Of a stretch of DNA of 64,000 nt, positions 43,940 through 51,547 are shown one piece after another. Positions within the stretch are counted from its first letter, which is position 1, and each line of letters opens with the position of its first letter. The notes under the pieces were generated by a model. That model saw nothing but the letters and a program-made list of their open reading frames with translations. It had not been told where the DNA came from and did no database searches. The DNA is from JAUIEH01 sp964483375 (lineage in GTDB: Bacteria; Pseudomonadota; Alphaproteobacteria; Caulobacterales; Maricaulaceae). Location of the stretch: NCBI GenBank assembly GCA_964483375.1, contig CAZABJ010000003.1, positions 1 to 64,000 of the forward strand. The letters are read 5' to 3'. The translations under genes and the position numbers were made by a program.

Positions 43940-45201
43940 GACGGACCCTGGGTCTCTCTGAGACGACGGAGTTCGGCGAGCAGAGCCTCCCGGCCGTCTT
44001 GAAAGCCACGATCCGCCCAGCCGGCCTCAAGGGTCCGCAACAACGCCCCGACATCCGGTCCCGGCGGCACACCGGCGTCAATGAGGTCGCGCCCGGCAAG
44101 CGGAAAAACCGGGCGCCGCCAGGATGCGATGAAGTCGGCGAGGGCTGCAAAAGATTGGGCGCGGGCTGCGTCGCCATCCGCTTCCGCCGATGCCGCTGCT
44201 TGCAGCGCCCGCTCCGAAACGGCTTGGGGGTCTGCGGCGTAGAGCCTGCGCGCGCGCTCGCCAGGGGAGGCGTCGGCGAGCGCAACCAAATCGGAAACGT
44301 CATTCGCCCACGCCCGAAGGCGCGCGCCCTCGGCGTTCGACATCTTGAGCCGCCCGACCAGGGCCTCCACGACGGTGGCGTCGCGCGGGGTCAATGCGCC
44401 CAGACGCGTCAGCGGATCCTGCGCGCGCCGACAAAGCGCGGCGAACGCGTCGCCGACCGGTCGCCCAACGCCCTCGGGCAAGACCACCGCCAAGACCCCG
44501 GTGTCCGCCATAGCCCTCACGCTGACGCTGGGATCACCGGCGCGCAGGAGCTTTTTGAACTCTTTCCAAACCCGTTCGGCCGACAGACGCGCCATGCCCG
44601 GCGCCAAGGCCGCGCACGCCGCCATCCCCGCCTCGTCGACCTCGCCTGCGCCGTACCAAGCAAGGAACCGAAAAAAGCGGAGGATCCGCAGATAATCCTC
44701 GCGAATGCGGCTCTCCGCCTCGCCGATGAACCGAATGCGGCCCGCCAAAGCGTCCGGGACGCCGCCTTGGGGGTCGAAGAGCGTTCCGTCGCGATCGGCG
44801 TAGATCGCGTTCAGGCGGAAATCGCGCCGTTCGGAATCTTCGCGCCAATTTTCGCTGAACGCGACGGTGGCGTTGCGTCCGTCCGTCGACACGTCTCGTC
44901 GCAGGGTGGTGATTTCGAAGGGCTCGCCGTCGACCACGGCGGTGACCGTGCCGTGCTCAATCCCAGTCGGCGCCGCGCGGAGCCCTGCGGCTTTCAACGC
45001 GGCGGCAACATCCTGCGGCGGCAGGATGGTCGCGAGATCCACATCATCCACCGGCGCGCCGCGGATGGCGTTTCGCACGCAGCCGCCGACGAACCGGGCG
45101 ACGGGGCGAACCGAAATCGCGGCCTCCAAGGCGTCAAAGACCGCTTGGACCCGCGCGTCGCCGACCCAGGAATGTTCAGCGGGGTCGAGACGCGCCGTCA
45201 C
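43936..45201 (-). CDS. cca: CCA tRNA nucleotidyltransferase / poly(A) polymerase family
   Basis: This enzyme adds or repairs the CCA end of tRNAs. The 421-residue product has the nucleotidyltransferase core 'ARFVGGCVRNAIRGAPVDDVDLATI' (Gly-Gly, catalytic Asp-x-Asp), 'RRDFRLNAIYAD' and 'EDYLRILRFFRFLAWYG', the class II signature set. The start is GTG. The gene begins within the last 26 bp of the DUF6111 gene, the final step of a tightly overlapping DUF1285-NUDIX-DUF6111-cca operon. Confidence 0.94.
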   Translation of the reverse strand: MTARLDPAEHSWVGDARVQAVFDALEAAISVRPVARFVGGCVRNAIRGAPVDDVDLATILPPQDVAAALKAAGLRAAPTGIEHGTVTAVVDGEPFEITTLRRDVSTDGRNATVAFSENWREDSERRDFRLNAIYADRDGTLFDPQGGVPDALAGRIRFIGEAESRIREDYLRILRFFRFLAWYGAGEVDEAGMAACAALAPGMARLSAERVWKEFKKLLRAGDPSVSVRAMADTGVLAVVLPEGVGRPVGDAFAALCRRAQDPLTRLGALTPRDATVVEALVGRLKMSNAEGARLRAWANDVSDLVALADASPGERARRLYAADPQAVSERALQAAASAEADGDAARAQSFAALADFIASWRRPVFPLAGRDLIDAGVPPGPDVGALLRTLEAGWADRGFQDGREALLAELRRLRETQGPS

Positions 45202-45565
45202 CCGCCGGATCCTCTTCCGCCTCGTCGCGCGTGGAACCGCGCCCGTCTTGAAACGTCGGCGCGATCACGCCCCGCTCAATCGCCTCCTCCCGCGTGATCC
45301 AGCGCCCCGGAATGCGTTCGCCCTGTTCGAAGCGGGGAGGAATGAAGACCTCCCCGTCATGGCTGGGCGGATCTTGTTGCAGAACATGGTAGGTGAGCCC
45401 GCCCACCGTCAGCAGCGCGCCCAAAAAGAACAACATGCGGAATGGCGCCTCGTTCAGCGGCTTCTCGCGTCCGCGCACCAACCGACCGATCAAGCCCTCA
45501 TAGGCGAGATAGACCATGAAGGGCGCCAAAAGCAGTAAGATTTGAAACAGCAACAGACGCGTCAC
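45176..45565 (-). CDS. DUF6111 membrane protein
   Basis: The 129-residue product has two N-terminal membrane segments (about 3-23 and 42-62) and a soluble tail with 'FIPPRFEQGERIPGRWITREEAIERGV', the DUF6111 pattern. Function is unknown; it is commonly found between a NUDIX gene and cca in alphaproteobacteria. The GTG start has AAGGAGGA 7 nt upstream and overlaps the NUDIX stop as GTGA. Confidence 0.82.
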   Translation of the reverse strand: MTRLLLFQILLLLAPFMVYLAYEGLIGRLVRGREKPLNEAPFRMLFFLGALLTVGGLTYHVLQQDPPSHDGEVFIPPRFEQGERIPGRWITREEAIERGVIAPTFQDGRGSTRDEAEEDPAGDGASRPR

Positions 45566-46185
45566 GCAGCGTCCTCCTTAGGGAACAACCGCGCATGCAA
45601 CGCCAAGAGCATGCCGGCCGTCGCGCCCCAGATGTAATGGTGTTGATACGGGATGGCGTAGAAGTAGCGGCGCGCGCCGTTCCACTCCCGCCAATGACGC
45701 TGGTGGTTCGCCGGATCCATCAGAAAATCGAACGGCGTTTCGAACACGTCGGCCACCTCATTGGGATCGGGGCTCGGCGCAAATGCCGGATCAACGAAGC
45801 CGACGAAAGGCCGGATGCGATACCCGGTGACGGTTTCGTAGTCGTCAAACGCGCCCATCAGCTCCACTTGGTCCGGCGCTAAGCCGATTTCCTCATGGGC
45901 CTCGCGGAGCGCGGTTTGCGCCAGGCTCCGGTCGCTGGGCTCTTCGCGTCCGCCGGGAAAGCTAATCTGACCTGCATGCTTGGGCAGATGATCCGCGCGA
46001 CGGGTGAGGATCACCCGCACCCCGTCTTCGCGTTGGACGAGCGGGGTCAGAACCGCAGCGGACGCCAAAGCCCGGTTCGGCCGGACCGCTTCGTTCAAAT
46101 CATAGTCGCTGAACCGGGGGGCGCCGTCCGCGCCTGCCTGCTCCAACTTGCCGCAAAGGAGCGCCCGTACTTCTTCCGCGGTCAC
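45562..46185 (-). CDS. NUDIX hydrolase, CoA pyrophosphatase-like
   Basis: The 207-residue product has the NUDIX box 'GGREEPSDRSLAQTALREAHEEIGL' (Gly, Glu, Arg-Glu, Glu-Glu, Gly at the canonical spacing), preceded by 'LTRRADHLPKHAGQISFPGG', the extra motif of the NudL/CoA diphosphatase group that splits CoA to phosphopantetheine and 3',5'-ADP. The GTG at 46185 overlaps the upstream DUF1285 stop as GTGA, which decides the start over the open frame extending further. Confidence 0.9.
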   Translation of the reverse strand: MTAEEVRALLCGKLEQAGADGAPRFSDYDLNEAVRPNRALASAAVLTPLVQREDGVRVILTRRADHLPKHAGQISFPGGREEPSDRSLAQTALREAHEEIGLAPDQVELMGAFDDYETVTGYRIRPFVGFVDPAFAPSPDPNEVADVFETPFDFLMDPANHQRHWREWNGARRYFYAIPYQHHYIWGATAGMLLALHARLFPKEDAA

Positions 46186-46787
46186 GCCAAATGCCCTCCC
46201 GGCTCGGCGAGCGGGAAAAAAACCCCGGCCGACCAAACGCCCAAGACCGGGCCCTCCGCGCTCCGCCGTTCCTCAGCCAGCGCGACGAGGTCGAAATAAG
46301 CCGCCCGGGTCAGCGCCGCATCAAGCCGCCCCCGAACGCGGACAAACGGACGGGGCGGCCCGCCGTCTGGATCGTCCTGCATCCAAAGCGGCCGTTCGGC
46401 GCTCACTTCGGCGACGTCCCCGACATTCGTGGTGATGAAGACCGCCCGGTCCGCGCCATCGCCGTCAGCGTCGAGCCGGACGCCCAAAAACGGGGCGACC
46501 TCCACCGCGACGACGACTTTTTCCGCCGGCGTCACCAAATAGTGCCGACCATCGTCATCTTTCCGCAATATTGTTGAGAACAGTCGCACGAGAGGCTGTC
46601 GGTGAATGCGAGAGCCTTGGTACCACCAAGACCCGTCGCGACGGATTTCGAGGCCGATGTCGCCACAATGCGAAGGATCCCAACGCTCAACCGGCGGCAA
46701 TCCGCCCGCGGCGCCCTCGCGCGCGGCTTTGACTATGGCGTCAAGCCCCGCAGGGGGCTCTAACTGATGCGGCGCAGTATCGCCCAT
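46182..46787 (-). CDS. DUF1285 family protein
   Basis: The 201-residue product has the DUF1285 marks 'VERWDPSHCGDIGLEIRRDGSWWYQGSRIHRQPLVRLFSTILR' (key Cys-Gly, Trp-Trp-Tyr, Arg-Leu-Phe) and 'YFLVTP'-like 'HYLVTPAEKVVVAVEVAPF'. Function is unknown. Start 46787 (MGDTAPHQ) fits the family; an earlier ATG at 46844 lacks homology. First gene of the overlapping operon that ends with cca; it diverges from the MoxR gene with 95 bp between starts. Confidence 0.88.
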   Translation of the reverse strand: MGDTAPHQLEPPAGLDAIVKAAREGAAGGLPPVERWDPSHCGDIGLEIRRDGSWWYQGSRIHRQPLVRLFSTILRKDDDGRHYLVTPAEKVVVAVEVAPFLGVRLDADGDGADRAVFITTNVGDVAEVSAERPLWMQDDPDGGPPRPFVRVRGRLDAALTRAAYFDLVALAEERRSAEGPVLGVWSAGVFFPLAEPGGHLA

Positions 46788-46882
46788 GGACTTTGCGGCC
46801 TCCCGCGACCACCCTCCCGCCACAGCGGCGGAACGGCCGTTCAAGACAATGCGTATTCGACAGAGTTAGGAGCCCTCGGCCC

Positions 46883-47872
46883 ATGAGCCTAGCCCCAGAC
46901 GCGATCGTCGCTGAAGCAGACCAAGCCGCAGCCCGCCTCTCCGACGTGCGCGCCTCCATCGCAAACGCCATTATCGGCCAGGATAACGTGGTGGAGCTCG
47001 CTCTCGCCGCGGTGCTCGCCGGCGGCCATGCTTTATTGGTCGGCGCGCCAGGATTGGCGAAGACCAAGCTGGTCCACACCATCTCGGTGGCGCTCGGCCT
47101 CGATTCCAAGCGGGTGCAGTTCACCCCCGACCTGATGCCGGCTGACATTCTCGGATCCGAGGTGTTGGAGGAAGGCGCCGACGGTCGGCGCGCATTCCGC
47201 TTCGTGCCGGGTCCGGTGTTCTGTCGCCTTTTGATGGCGGATGAAATCAACCGGGCGAGCCCGCGCACCCAATCCGCGCTGCTGCAAGCCATGCAAGAGG
47301 GGCATGTGACGGTCGCGGGCGAACGCCACGACTTGCCTGAACCGTTCCATGTGCTCGCGACCCAAAACCCGATCGAGCAGGAAGGCACTTACCCTCTGCC
47401 GGAAGCGCAGCTCGACCGTTTCTTGTTCCAAATCGACGTGGAGTACCCCAATCGCGACGAAGAGCGCGCGGTGCTGCTCGCGACAACGGGCGCTGAGGAG
47501 ACCGACGCCGCTCCGGTTCTCAACGCCGATGAACTGCGCCATGTGCAGCGGCTGGTCCGCCACATGCCCGTCGGCGAGGCCGCGCTCGAGGCCATCCTCG
47601 ACATTGTGCGCCGCGCCCGGCCGACCGAGAGCGAGCTGCCTGAAATCCGCGAAGGTTTCGCTTGGGGTCCAGGTCCGCGCGCAGGCCAGGCGCTCATGCT
47701 GGGCTGTCGCGCGCGGGCGCTGTTGCAAGGCCGGCTGGCCCCCTCGGTCGAGGATGTGGTCGCGCTCGCAGGCCCTGCGCTGAAACACCGGGTGGCGCTT
47801 TCCTTCGCGGCGCGCGCGGACGGCCAGACGCCTGACGCGCTGATCGCGAAATGCCTTGAGGGGGTCGCGTGA
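46883..47872 (+). CDS. MoxR-family AAA+ ATPase
   Basis: MoxR ATPases act as chaperones or regulators with VWA-domain partners. The 329-residue product has Walker A 'GAPGLAKTKL', Walker B 'LLMADEINRASPRTQSALLQAMQE' (Asp-Glu), sensor 1 'VLATQNPIEQEGTYPLPEAQLDRF' and the C-terminal lid domain. It is the first gene of an operon with DUF58, BatA/DUF4159 and an amidotransferase-like membrane protein; its stop overlaps the next start as GTGA. Confidence 0.95.
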   Translation: MSLAPDAIVAEADQAAARLSDVRASIANAIIGQDNVVELALAAVLAGGHALLVGAPGLAKTKLVHTISVALGLDSKRVQFTPDLMPADILGSEVLEEGADGRRAFRFVPGPVFCRLLMADEINRASPRTQSALLQAMQEGHVTVAGERHDLPEPFHVLATQNPIEQEGTYPLPEAQLDRFLFQIDVEYPNRDEERAVLLATTGAEETDAAPVLNADELRHVQRLVRHMPVGEAALEAILDIVRRARPTESELPEIREGFAWGPGPRAGQALMLGCRARALLQGRLAPSVEDVVALAGPALKHRVALSFAARADGQTPDALIAKCLEGVA

Positions 47873-48741
47873 CGGCGAACCGTTTGCGGCATGAAGGCGA
47901 GGCGCTCGCCGATCCCCTACCGGCTCTCCTCGCCGAGGCCGAACGCATCGCGGCCTCTGTCGCCCTCGGCGTCCATGGTCGTCGGCGCGCCGGCCCAGGC
48001 GAAACGTTTTGGGAGTATCGCCGTCATCGTCGCGAAGACGGCGCGGCGCGCGTGGATTGGCGGCGCTCGGCCCGCGGGGACGCGCTGTTCGTCCGAGAAA
48101 ACGAGTGGGAGGCGGCGCAAAGCGTCTGGTTTTGGCGCGACGGCGGACCGGGTCTCGACTATCGCTCGCATAAATCGCTCGTCACCAAACGGGACCGCGC
48201 CAGCGTCATCGCCATAGCGCTCGCATCGCTCCTCACCCGTGGGGGCGAGCGGGTCGGGGTTTTAGGCGAGACCGACCGGCCTCGCGGCGGCCGCAAAGGC
48301 TTTGACGACGCCGCGCGCGCCTTGGTGTCGGGGTCAGGGGCTGTCGAGGCCGTGGCCCCCGGCGCCGCGGCGGCGCACGCCAAGGTCGTTTTGGCGTCTG
48401 ATTTCTATGAACCGCCTGAGCACTGGCGGGCGCGCATCGCCGCCCTCGCCGCCTCGGGCCTTTCGGGCGCTATGATCCAAGTCATCGATCCGGCCGAAGA
48501 GAGTTTCCCGTTCAGCGGTCGGGTGAAGCTCGTCGCGCCCGCCGCGGGGTCGGAGATCCTGGTGGGACGCGCGCAATCGCTTCGCGAAGGCTATCAGCGA
48601 CGGTTCGCCGCCCATCGCGCCGCGCTGCAAGACATCGCGCGCAGCGTCGGTTGGACCTTCGCACACAGCCGCACCGACCGCCCGGCGAGCGAAGCTTTGT
48701 TGGCGGTATACGCCGCCCTGGCGCCGCAACCGAGACGGTGA
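47869..48741 (+). CDS. DUF58 domain protein
   Basis: The 290-residue product has the DUF58 core 'GPGETFWEYRRHRREDGAARVDWRRSARGDALFVRENEWE' (key Phe-x-x-Tyr-Arg, Arg-x-x-Asp-Trp-Arg-x-Ser-Ala-Arg, Arg-Glu). The later part has the VWA-like fold seen in the family. Genes of this type follow moxR in most bacteria and act with it. GTG start, overlapping the moxR stop. Confidence 0.93.
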   Translation: MTANRLRHEGEALADPLPALLAEAERIAASVALGVHGRRRAGPGETFWEYRRHRREDGAARVDWRRSARGDALFVRENEWEAAQSVWFWRDGGPGLDYRSHKSLVTKRDRASVIAIALASLLTRGGERVGVLGETDRPRGGRKGFDDAARALVSGSGAVEAVAPGAAAAHAKVVLASDFYEPPEHWRARIAALAASGLSGAMIQVIDPAEESFPFSGRVKLVAPAAGSEILVGRAQSLREGYQRRFAAHRAALQDIARSVGWTFAHSRTDRPASEALLAVYAALAPQPRR

Positions 48742-48755
48742 GGTAAGGAGAGGCC

Positions 48756-51545
48756 ATGCTTTCGCTCGGTCCTATGACGTTGCTGGCTCCGCTCGCGCTG
48801 TTGGGGCTGATCGCTCTGCCGGTTCTCTGGCTGGTGCTGCGCGCGACGCCGCCGGTCCCGCGCCGCCGCGTGTTCCCGCCGCTGCGCTTGTTGCTGGGCC
48901 TGCCGAGCGAGGAGGAGACCCCTGAGCGCACGCCGTGGTGGCTGATCCTTTTGCGCATGCTGATCGCGACTTTGATCGTGTTGGGGCTGTCCCGCCCGGT
49001 GCTGTTCCCGCCCGCCCCGCCGCCGGGCGAGGGGCCGCTGGTGTTGGTCGTCGACGACGGCTGGGCTGCGCGTCCGAACTGGGAGCGGATGGTCGAGAGC
49101 GCGGAAGCTCGGCTTGACGCCGCGCGCCAGGACGACCGGCAAGCGGCGCTCGTCTTCACCACGACCCGGCTGGGCGCCGCCGACGACGTAACGCTTCTCG
49201 ACCCCTCCGACGCCCGGGACGCGCTCACCGCCCGAACGCCGGCCGCGTGGCCCCCCGATCGCGCCGCAACGGCGGCGCGGATTGAGGCGGCGATTGCGGA
49301 GGGCGCGCTGCCCGGCGACGCCGCCCCGGTTTGGATCGCCGACGGGCTGGATCACGCAAGCGACGAGGAGGCGTCGGACGCCGCGGTTCTTCAAGAAACC
49401 CTTGTACGACTTGGTCCTGGCGAAATCGTCGCGCCCGCAACAAGCCGCGGCGTGATTGGCGTGCGCCGCGTTGAGACCACCGCGGACGGCTTCGCCGTAA
49501 CCGTGGTGCGCGCCGCCCCAACTGAGGCGCGCGAGGGCGTCGTGACAGCCTTCGACGCGGAGGCGCGACCGCTGACCCGCGCAGGGTTCTTGTTCGAGGA
49601 GGGGGAGACGACGGCGCGGGCGGAGGCGCGTTTGCCGCTCGAACTCCGCAACCGCATCGCCCATGTCCGCTTGGAGGCGGGCGGCTCGGCCGGCGGGGCT
49701 TATGCGCTTGACGACGGATGGCTGCGACCGCTTATCGGGCTCGCCGCGTCCGCCGCCGATGAAGACATCCAGCCGCTTTTGGCGGATCTGCACTACATCG
49801 AGCGCGCGCTGGACAACGCAGCGGAGCTGACGCGCGGGTCGCTGCGAGAGCTGATTGAAGCCGAACCCGGGGCGATCGTGTTGTCGGACGCCGGCCGCAT
49901 CGTCGGGCCGGACGCGGCGGCTCTGTCGACCTATGTCAATGACGGAGGGCTTTTGATCCGGTTCGCGGGCCCTCGTTTGGAGGAACGCTCCGATGAGTTG
50001 GTGCCCACGCCGCTGCGCGAGGGCGGACGGACGGTGGGCGGCGCGTTGGGCTGGGACGAGCCCCTGCGCTTGCGGCCGTTTTCTCCCGACAGCCCCTTTT
50101 ACGGCCTTGAGATTCCCGAGGACGTCACGGTGAACCGCCAAGTTCTCGCCGAGCCTGTCACCGAATTGGACACCCGCACCTGGGCCCGACTGGAGGATGG
50201 CACCCCGCTCGTCACCTCGGCCCGGCGCGGCAGCGGGCGCGTCATCTTGTTTCACGTCACCGCGACGCCGGACTGGTCCAACCTCCCCTTATCCGGCCTG
50301 TTTCCTCAAATGATGGCGCGGATTGCGCCCTATGCCGGGGCGGGCTCGCCTGGCGAAGCCGAAACCGAAAGCGCCGCCTGGCGCTTGGAAACGGCGCTCG
50401 GCGCAGACGGACGCCTCACCTCGGCCACGGGCGAAGCCCGCATTCCGCCGGACGGCTTTCCCGACGCGCGCGCCGCTGCGGAGACGCCGCCGGGGGTCTA
50501 TATCCGCTCCGGCGCCGCGCGGGCGCTGAACATTTTGGAAGGGAACGACGTCTTGACCCCGCTGCCCTCGCCTCCGAGCGGATTGGCGCTCGTCACCGAC
50601 GATGGCCGGACATCCCGTCCCTTGGGCGGCGTGCTGTTAGCCGCCGCCTTGGCGCTCTTTATCGTGGACGCGCTTGCGGCGGGCGCGCTTGCAGGGGCCC
50701 TGCCCCGTCTTCGCCGCCGCGGGCTCGCCGCGGCCGCCGCGGGCGGGTTGGCCGTCGTGGTCGCGCTCGGCGTGTTTTCCTCCGCCGCTCACGCACAAAC
50801 CTCACCCAGCGGCGTCCCCGAAGATGTGTATGCGCTCGAAGCGCTTGCGGAGCTTCGCCTGGCTTACGTGCTTACCGGGGACCGCCGTATCGACGAGATG
50901 AGCCACGCCGGGTTGGCGGGGATTTCTTACGAACTGACCCGCCGCACCTCCATCGAGCCCGCCGAGCCGCTGGGCGTTGATGTCGAACGCGACGAAATCG
51001 CGCTTCTGCCCATCCTGTTCTGGGTGGTCACCCCCGATACCGTCGCTCCCAGTCCCGAAGCGGCCGCCCGGCTCGACCAATTTCTTCGCACCGGCGGGGT
51101 GATCGTGTTCGACACCCGCGATGCGGACGTGGCCGCGCTTCGAGGCGGAGCCCCGCATCCAGGTCTGTTCCGGATCCTCGACGCCATCGACGTGCCGGCG
51201 CTTGAGCCCGTGCCGAGCGACCATGTGATGACACGGTCGTTCTATCTGATGCAGGATTTCCCCGGGCGTCTCGGCGTCGCCCCCGTATGGGTGGAAGTGG
51301 CCGGGCAGAGTTCATCCCGAGACGGGGTGTCTTCGGTGATCGTGGGCTCAGCGGATTGGGCCGCCGCCTGGGCGCTGGATGAAAACAACCGGCCGCTGGC
51401 GGCGATGTCCGGCTCGGGCGACCCCGAGCGTCAGCGCGAGCTCGCCGTGCGGGTCGGCGTCAACCTTCTGATGTATGTGCTCACCGGGAACTATAAGGCC
51501 GATCAGGTGCATCTGCCCGCCATTCTCGAACGGTTGGGGCAATAG
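48756..51545 (+). CDS. BatA/DUF4159 membrane protein
   Basis: The 929-residue product starts with a BatA-type N-terminus of two membrane helices ('LLAPLALLGLIALPVLWLVLR', then 'WWLILLRMLIATLIVLGLSRPVL'). A long extracytoplasmic region follows, with a Rossmann-like 'ALSTYVNDGGLLIRFAGPRL'. Two more membrane segments lie at about 628-650 and 655-680, and a C-terminal DUF4159 domain runs from about 685 ('LAELRLAYVLTGDRRIDEMSHAGLAGISYEL', 'QFLRTGGVIVFDTRDAD'). The segment ending 'SSAAHAQ' before DUF4159 looks like an internal signal. Third gene of the MoxR operon; AAGGAGAGG precedes it. Confidence 0.88.
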   Translation: MLSLGPMTLLAPLALLGLIALPVLWLVLRATPPVPRRRVFPPLRLLLGLPSEEETPERTPWWLILLRMLIATLIVLGLSRPVLFPPAPPPGEGPLVLVVDDGWAARPNWERMVESAEARLDAARQDDRQAALVFTTTRLGAADDVTLLDPSDARDALTARTPAAWPPDRAATAARIEAAIAEGALPGDAAPVWIADGLDHASDEEASDAAVLQETLVRLGPGEIVAPATSRGVIGVRRVETTADGFAVTVVRAAPTEAREGVVTAFDAEARPLTRAGFLFEEGETTARAEARLPLELRNRIAHVRLEAGGSAGGAYALDDGWLRPLIGLAASAADEDIQPLLADLHYIERALDNAAELTRGSLRELIEAEPGAIVLSDAGRIVGPDAAALSTYVNDGGLLIRFAGPRLEERSDELVPTPLREGGRTVGGALGWDEPLRLRPFSPDSPFYGLEIPEDVTVNRQVLAEPVTELDTRTWARLEDGTPLVTSARRGSGRVILFHVTATPDWSNLPLSGLFPQMMARIAPYAGAGSPGEAETESAAWRLETALGADGRLTSATGEARIPPDGFPDARAAAETPPGVYIRSGAARALNILEGNDVLTPLPSPPSGLALVTDDGRTSRPLGGVLLAAALALFIVDALAAGALAGALPRLRRRGLAAAAAGGLAVVVALGVFSSAAHAQTSPSGVPEDVYALEALAELRLAYVLTGDRRIDEMSHAGLAGISYELTRRTSIEPAEPLGVDVERDEIALLPILFWVVTPDTVAPSPEAAARLDQFLRTGGVIVFDTRDADVAALRGGAPHPGLFRILDAIDVPALEPVPSDHVMTRSFYLMQDFPGRLGVAPVWVEVAGQSSSRDGVSSVIVGSADWAAAWALDENNRPLAAMSGSGDPERQRELAVRVGVNLLMYVLTGNYKADQVHLPAILERLGQ

Positions 51546-51547
51546 CG

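Noticed and set aside
48594..50255. A 553-codon open frame opposite the DUF58 and DUF4159 genes
   Set aside because: High GC content keeps antisense frames open; its composition is Arg/Gly/Gln-rich with no domain, and the sense frames are clear family members.
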